A DNA stretch of 27,825 nucleotides from Acidobacteriota bacterium. GTDB lineage: Bacteria; Acidobacteriota; Blastocatellia; Pyrinomonadales; Pyrinomonadaceae. Both the position numbers and the translations under genes were made by a program. How positions within the stretch are numbered: position 1 is the stretch's first letter; every line of letters begins with the position of its first letter. The notes beneath the pieces were generated by a model, which worked only from the letters and a program-made list of their open reading frames with translations, made no database searches and was not told where the DNA came from. The DNA is taken from assembly GCA_016716435.1 (NCBI GenBank), contig JADJWI010000006.1, positions 1 through 27,825 of the forward strand, read 5' to 3'. Positions 25,376 through 27,825 of this stretch are shown piece after piece.

Positions 25376-25910
25376 AGCGACAGATAAAGTTCACATTCCG
25401 AAGCAACTGTTTCTGGTGCATCGAGTTTCAAAGGAATGAGCGATCAATGAAATTTCCATGAAATTTTTTTTCGTTTCTAATCGTATCTTGGGCATATCTC
25501 CTTTTTCGCTCAACTTTCGATTTACGCTTTGTTCAGCACACCTGGAGGGCGGGCGCGCCACTCTGTCAAAAAAATCGGGACATCAGATTTGGTTGTTGGG
25601 TACGGTCATCGAGAAGATCCGTTCCTGGCTCAGAAATGGCGGGTTCCCATATCGATTCGTGTGTAGATAAGGTCTATAAAGATTGAAATTTGATAGAAAC
25701 CGAAGTTGTAGCTGTTCCTTTGAGCCTGGGTCCTGGGTATGGACGAGCTACCCTGACAGGATAGTATATAATATTTGGTAGTACCCGGCTCGGACCTGAT
25801 AAACCCTTGGGCACATTCTGGCCGTGTACGGTTCAAGAACCGCTCTAACCTTGATCTAGCTTTTCGATCGTTACCTCTTAACGGGGAGACTGAAACAGTA
25901 GTTTACGGAC
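25376..25910. other. AT-richer stretch without a recognisable gene
   Basis: About 535 bp with clearly lower GC than the rest of the window. It contains a repeated ATGAAATTTCC/ATGAAATTTTT pair near 25447-25470, a run of T, short frames with no family resemblance, a TATATAATA box near 25764-25772 and a loose inverted repeat (GAGCCTGGGT near 25720, ACCCGGCTC near 25785). I can support no gene here. Confidence 0.5.
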
Positions 25911-26413
25911 GTGCTTGCAGTGGTTAGCTCAGATTGGGCATCTACGCGAACTCGAAAGCACTCGGTAGCAAACGCGGGAAGTCTTTGGAAATGGGTCACA
26001 GAAATTGTCGGTACGTCGGGCGACGATGGATGGTTTGGTGCATTGGACCAGTTCCCCCGCCCGTATTTGATCAGCGGCACTTTCAGTCCATTTATTCTAT
26101 TACAAGCAAGATTCACCAATTACGGTCACGAAGGGTGGATGTTATTTGGTCTTTCCTAACTGCGAGCAGATGTACGGACTGGTGGAAAGCAGCCGTTGAC
26201 TATCCTTACAGACCAAGATGGACACCAGTCGAATCAGTTTCTGTCGAAACTCGAAATCCATGAATGGTATCAGACTTCTGATAGGGCACTGGTCAGAATG
26301 AATCGGATGTGATGTTCAGCTTTGAGGACCCAGGAGAGGGGATTAATTTTGTCCTTCACGACTCGTCTGGGATAGTCCTTATCCGCGAACGTATGTTCCC
26401 GGGGTTGAATTAA
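25911..26413 (+). CDS. Orphan protein of unknown function, frameshifted
   Basis: Starting at a GTG (25911), the frame reads VLAVVSSDWASTRTRKHSVA, NAGSLWKWVTEIVGTSGDDG, WFGALDQFPRPYLISGTFSP, FILLQARFTNYGHEGWMLFG; after shifts near 26155 and 26200 it continues NCEQMYGLVESSR, TILTDQDGHQSNQFLSKLEI, HEWYQTSDRALVRMN and, after one more near 26308, SDVMFSFEDPGEGINFVLHD with SSGIVLIRERMFPGLN, TAA at 26411-26413. The join gives about 165 residues with good codon texture but no recognised domain. Coding is inferred from the smooth handover between frames. The surrounding lower GC suggests recent acquisition. Confidence 0.4.
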
Positions 26414-26436
26414 ACATAACGCTCGAGGCGTTTCAG

Positions 26437-26748
26437 TTGAGCCTCGCGGCTCAGTCAGCGACATTCTTCTGGAATTGCCCTAAAAGCATAAGATCTTGTA
26501 TTGCTGCAGTCAAAGTAGTTAATCAAAGATGGCTCCGCCGCCGGACCGAACCTGCTTGCGGCATTTACCAAGAATGGCCTATTACGCAACTTCTGGCGGC
26601 TTGGCGAGTCGGTTGGGAGTTGAGGGCTTCGGAGTTCAAAGTATATCAGGAGCGGACCTACGAATTCGGGGCTCGCCATTCGGCCGATGATCTCGACACT
26701 GATATTGAGAACAGACGCTTTGCTCGTTGCCGAACTCCATCGAACTGA
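26437..26748 (+). CDS. Possible small orphan reading frame
   Basis: A 103-codon frame (MSLAAQSATFFWNCPKSIRS … KVYQERTYEFGARHSADDLD … RCRTPSN) with no recognised domain. It begins just after a short hairpin (CGAGGC near 26424, GCCTCG near 26442) that follows the previous orphan gene. The sequence is weakly gene-like, and I cannot exclude chance. The rest of 26414-26940 shows no other candidate. Confidence 0.25.
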   Translation: MSLAAQSATFFWNCPKSIRSCIAAVKVVNQRWLRRRTEPACGIYQEWPITQLLAAWRVGWELRASEFKVYQERTYEFGARHSADDLDTDIENRRFARCRTPSN

Positions 26749-26939
26749 GCCTCGGAAAGAAGGGGATGGTTGAAATAATCTCCTACGGCTAAGCGAGAAA
26801 TCCTCGCGAATGGTGAAGAGTCATCTTTAAATACTGACAAGTTTTAAAATTGTCACTAAACACTTTGCCTCTAGACTCGCTGCAACCGGGATTGTTCCAG
26901 AATCCTCCGTCGCTGAGCAACCCTTGGACCTTTATATCC

Positions 26940-27130
26940 TACTTCCGCACCGACAAAGCTTTGGGACATATGTGCACCGCAGATGATTTTGGAGGAAGCT
27001 GGCGGACGGCTGACCGACCTTGGGAACGGGCCGTATCGGCAGCGACGTTCGCGACCTGCAGAATTGGGGTTGAAGAGTGGCGATTGAATGGTTTTGTTCA
27101 CAAAGCGACGATCGAACGACTGCGGGCCGC
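26940..27130 (+). pseudogene. Second, diverged copy of the CysQ C-terminus (fragment)
   Basis: In alternating frames this reads a histidine/Arg-Thr-Asp lead, then ILEEAGGRLTDLG, YRQRRSRPAELG-equivalent bases for the YDVRDLQNWG segment, EEWRLNGFVHKATIERLR. It parallels 25160-25335: CTGACCGACCTT and GACCTGCAGAATTGGGG are identical in both at an offset of about 1790 bp, while intervening bases differ. The catalytic DPIDGT part is missing here. It is either a truncated tandem duplicate or the product of misassembly around a paralogue. The sequence EEWRLNGFVHKATIERLR is closer to the family end than copy 1. Confidence 0.7.
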
Positions 27131-27825
27131 TCCTTACGGATTTCTCGGCCGCGTTCAAGCTACAAACACAGGTCAGCTTAGTAAAGAGAATTACCGTGTA
27201 GCTTTCAGCGCGCGGTCTTCGCTGACCCGCTTTCTGCGCCTGAAAGCCCAGTATGTCGAAACCCCCTCGCGGGAAAGCTGGATGATCGAACGGCGATTAT
27301 CGAAAGAGAAATGCCAACCACGCCTGCTTGCTCATCTGCGGGAAATAGATTCCGCGGAAGAAGAGCCGGCGACCAGATGGCCGATGCGTGTCTCTGATCG
27401 GTTACGGCGGATCGCTTTGATCGCTTCCCCAGTTACGTCAAATGTAGCTTCGCGACTAGGCGCGTTGGAAGTGTCTCTTCCTCAGCCTCTTCGATCGTCA
27501 TTTTGAGCGGATTCGGCGACGAATGGGGCGAAGTCGAGCCAGTGCTTTCTTGGCTGGAGGCGGCTGAAGTTTTCTCGAGCCGTTTCATAGAGCGGCGTCG
27601 CTGGGAAAGGCGTAGCTGGCCAAAGACCGGAAGCCCTGGAGCCCAGTTGGGGATCTGATCGACGGTCCGTTCCGCGACCCCGACCGTGCTGGCCGTCTAT
27701 TCTGCAAAATGAACGACGTGATCGCGTGGATATTTCGCTTTATGAGCCCATCAAGTACTTCGTATTTAATTCGTTGGCTGGGAGAATTGCTTGTTGATTG
27801 TCGGCTATGTTCCGCCGGGTCAATT
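27131..27825. other. Unassigned 3' region, probably broken coding sequence
   Basis: GC returns to the level of the rest of the window. Open pieces alternate between frames, for example SGFGDEWGEVEPVLSWLEAA near 27508-27565, and FCKMNDVIAWIFRFMS near 27700-27760, with no recognised family. The pattern is like the frameshifted genes elsewhere in the window, so a real gene running off the right edge is possible, but I cannot name or bound it. Confidence 0.4.

Noticed and set aside
25740..25800. Structured RNA or riboswitch in the AT-richer stretch
   Set aside because: Only a loose inverted repeat and a TATA-like box are visible; no known riboswitch core could be matched.

Overview
The window looks like chromosomal DNA of a GC-rich Gram-negative-type bacterium, most likely an acidobacterium of the Blastocatellia/Pyrinomonadaceae kind. 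That placement is inferred from the mix of families (DUF2270, DUF1572-type DinB, TPM–nucleotidyltransferase–LemA cluster, three-pentamer microcompartment locus, free-standing four-helix-bundle gene, heptanucleotide repeats); no rRNA is present to confirm it. Many housekeeping genes (gpmA, folC, ruvA, prfC, ispH, htrA, cysQ) are broken by one-base indels, often in homopolymers, while neighbours are perfectly open. Consensus sequencing error explains this better than gene decay, and broken genes are given here with reconstructed extents.

Layout. (1) 1–6503, minus strand: a tightly packed run transcribed right to left: DUF2270 membrane protein, esterase, small secreted protein, inositol-monophosphatase-family protein, accD, DinB-like protein, folC, gpmA. 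(2) 6525–10750, plus strand: tadA, tRNA-Ser(CGA), aquaporin, tRNA-Ser(GGA), a 525-bp inverted-repeat-bounded unit carrying a four-helix-bundle gene, the SRP RNA gene and dnaX. The order tadA / tRNA-Ser / SRP RNA / dnaX recalls that of Bacillus. dnaX contains an A9 slippage tract that would yield a short gamma form. (3) 10806–13085, plus: TPM-domain protein, a nucleotidyltransferase-like protein and LemA. (4) 13092–15766, minus: a bacterial microcompartment operon made of a coiled-coil membrane protein, a class II aldolase with a long C-terminal extension, one hexameric shell protein, three pentameric vertex proteins, and a 69-residue four-cysteine protein coupled to the last vertex gene by a TAATG overlap. 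(5) 16032–18237: ruvA and a convergent comM/yifB gene. (6) 18331–21490: short repeats, a truncated rhuM, prfC, ispH and a terminator. (7) 21510–25375: LysM/glycine-zipper protein, DUF5658-like membrane protein, HtrA protease, a small CxxC protein and a CysQ-like phosphatase. (8) 25376–27825: AT-richer, poorly recognisable DNA holding one or two orphan reading frames and a second, diverged fragment of the cysQ C-terminus.

The most interesting parts are the microcompartment operon, which would build a shell around lactaldehyde/DHAP-producing aldolase chemistry and carries the unrecognised four-cysteine protein; the intervening-sequence-like element wedged exactly between a tRNA gene and the SRP RNA gene; and at least four different heptanucleotide repeat families in intergenic DNA, several arranged as inverted pairs.
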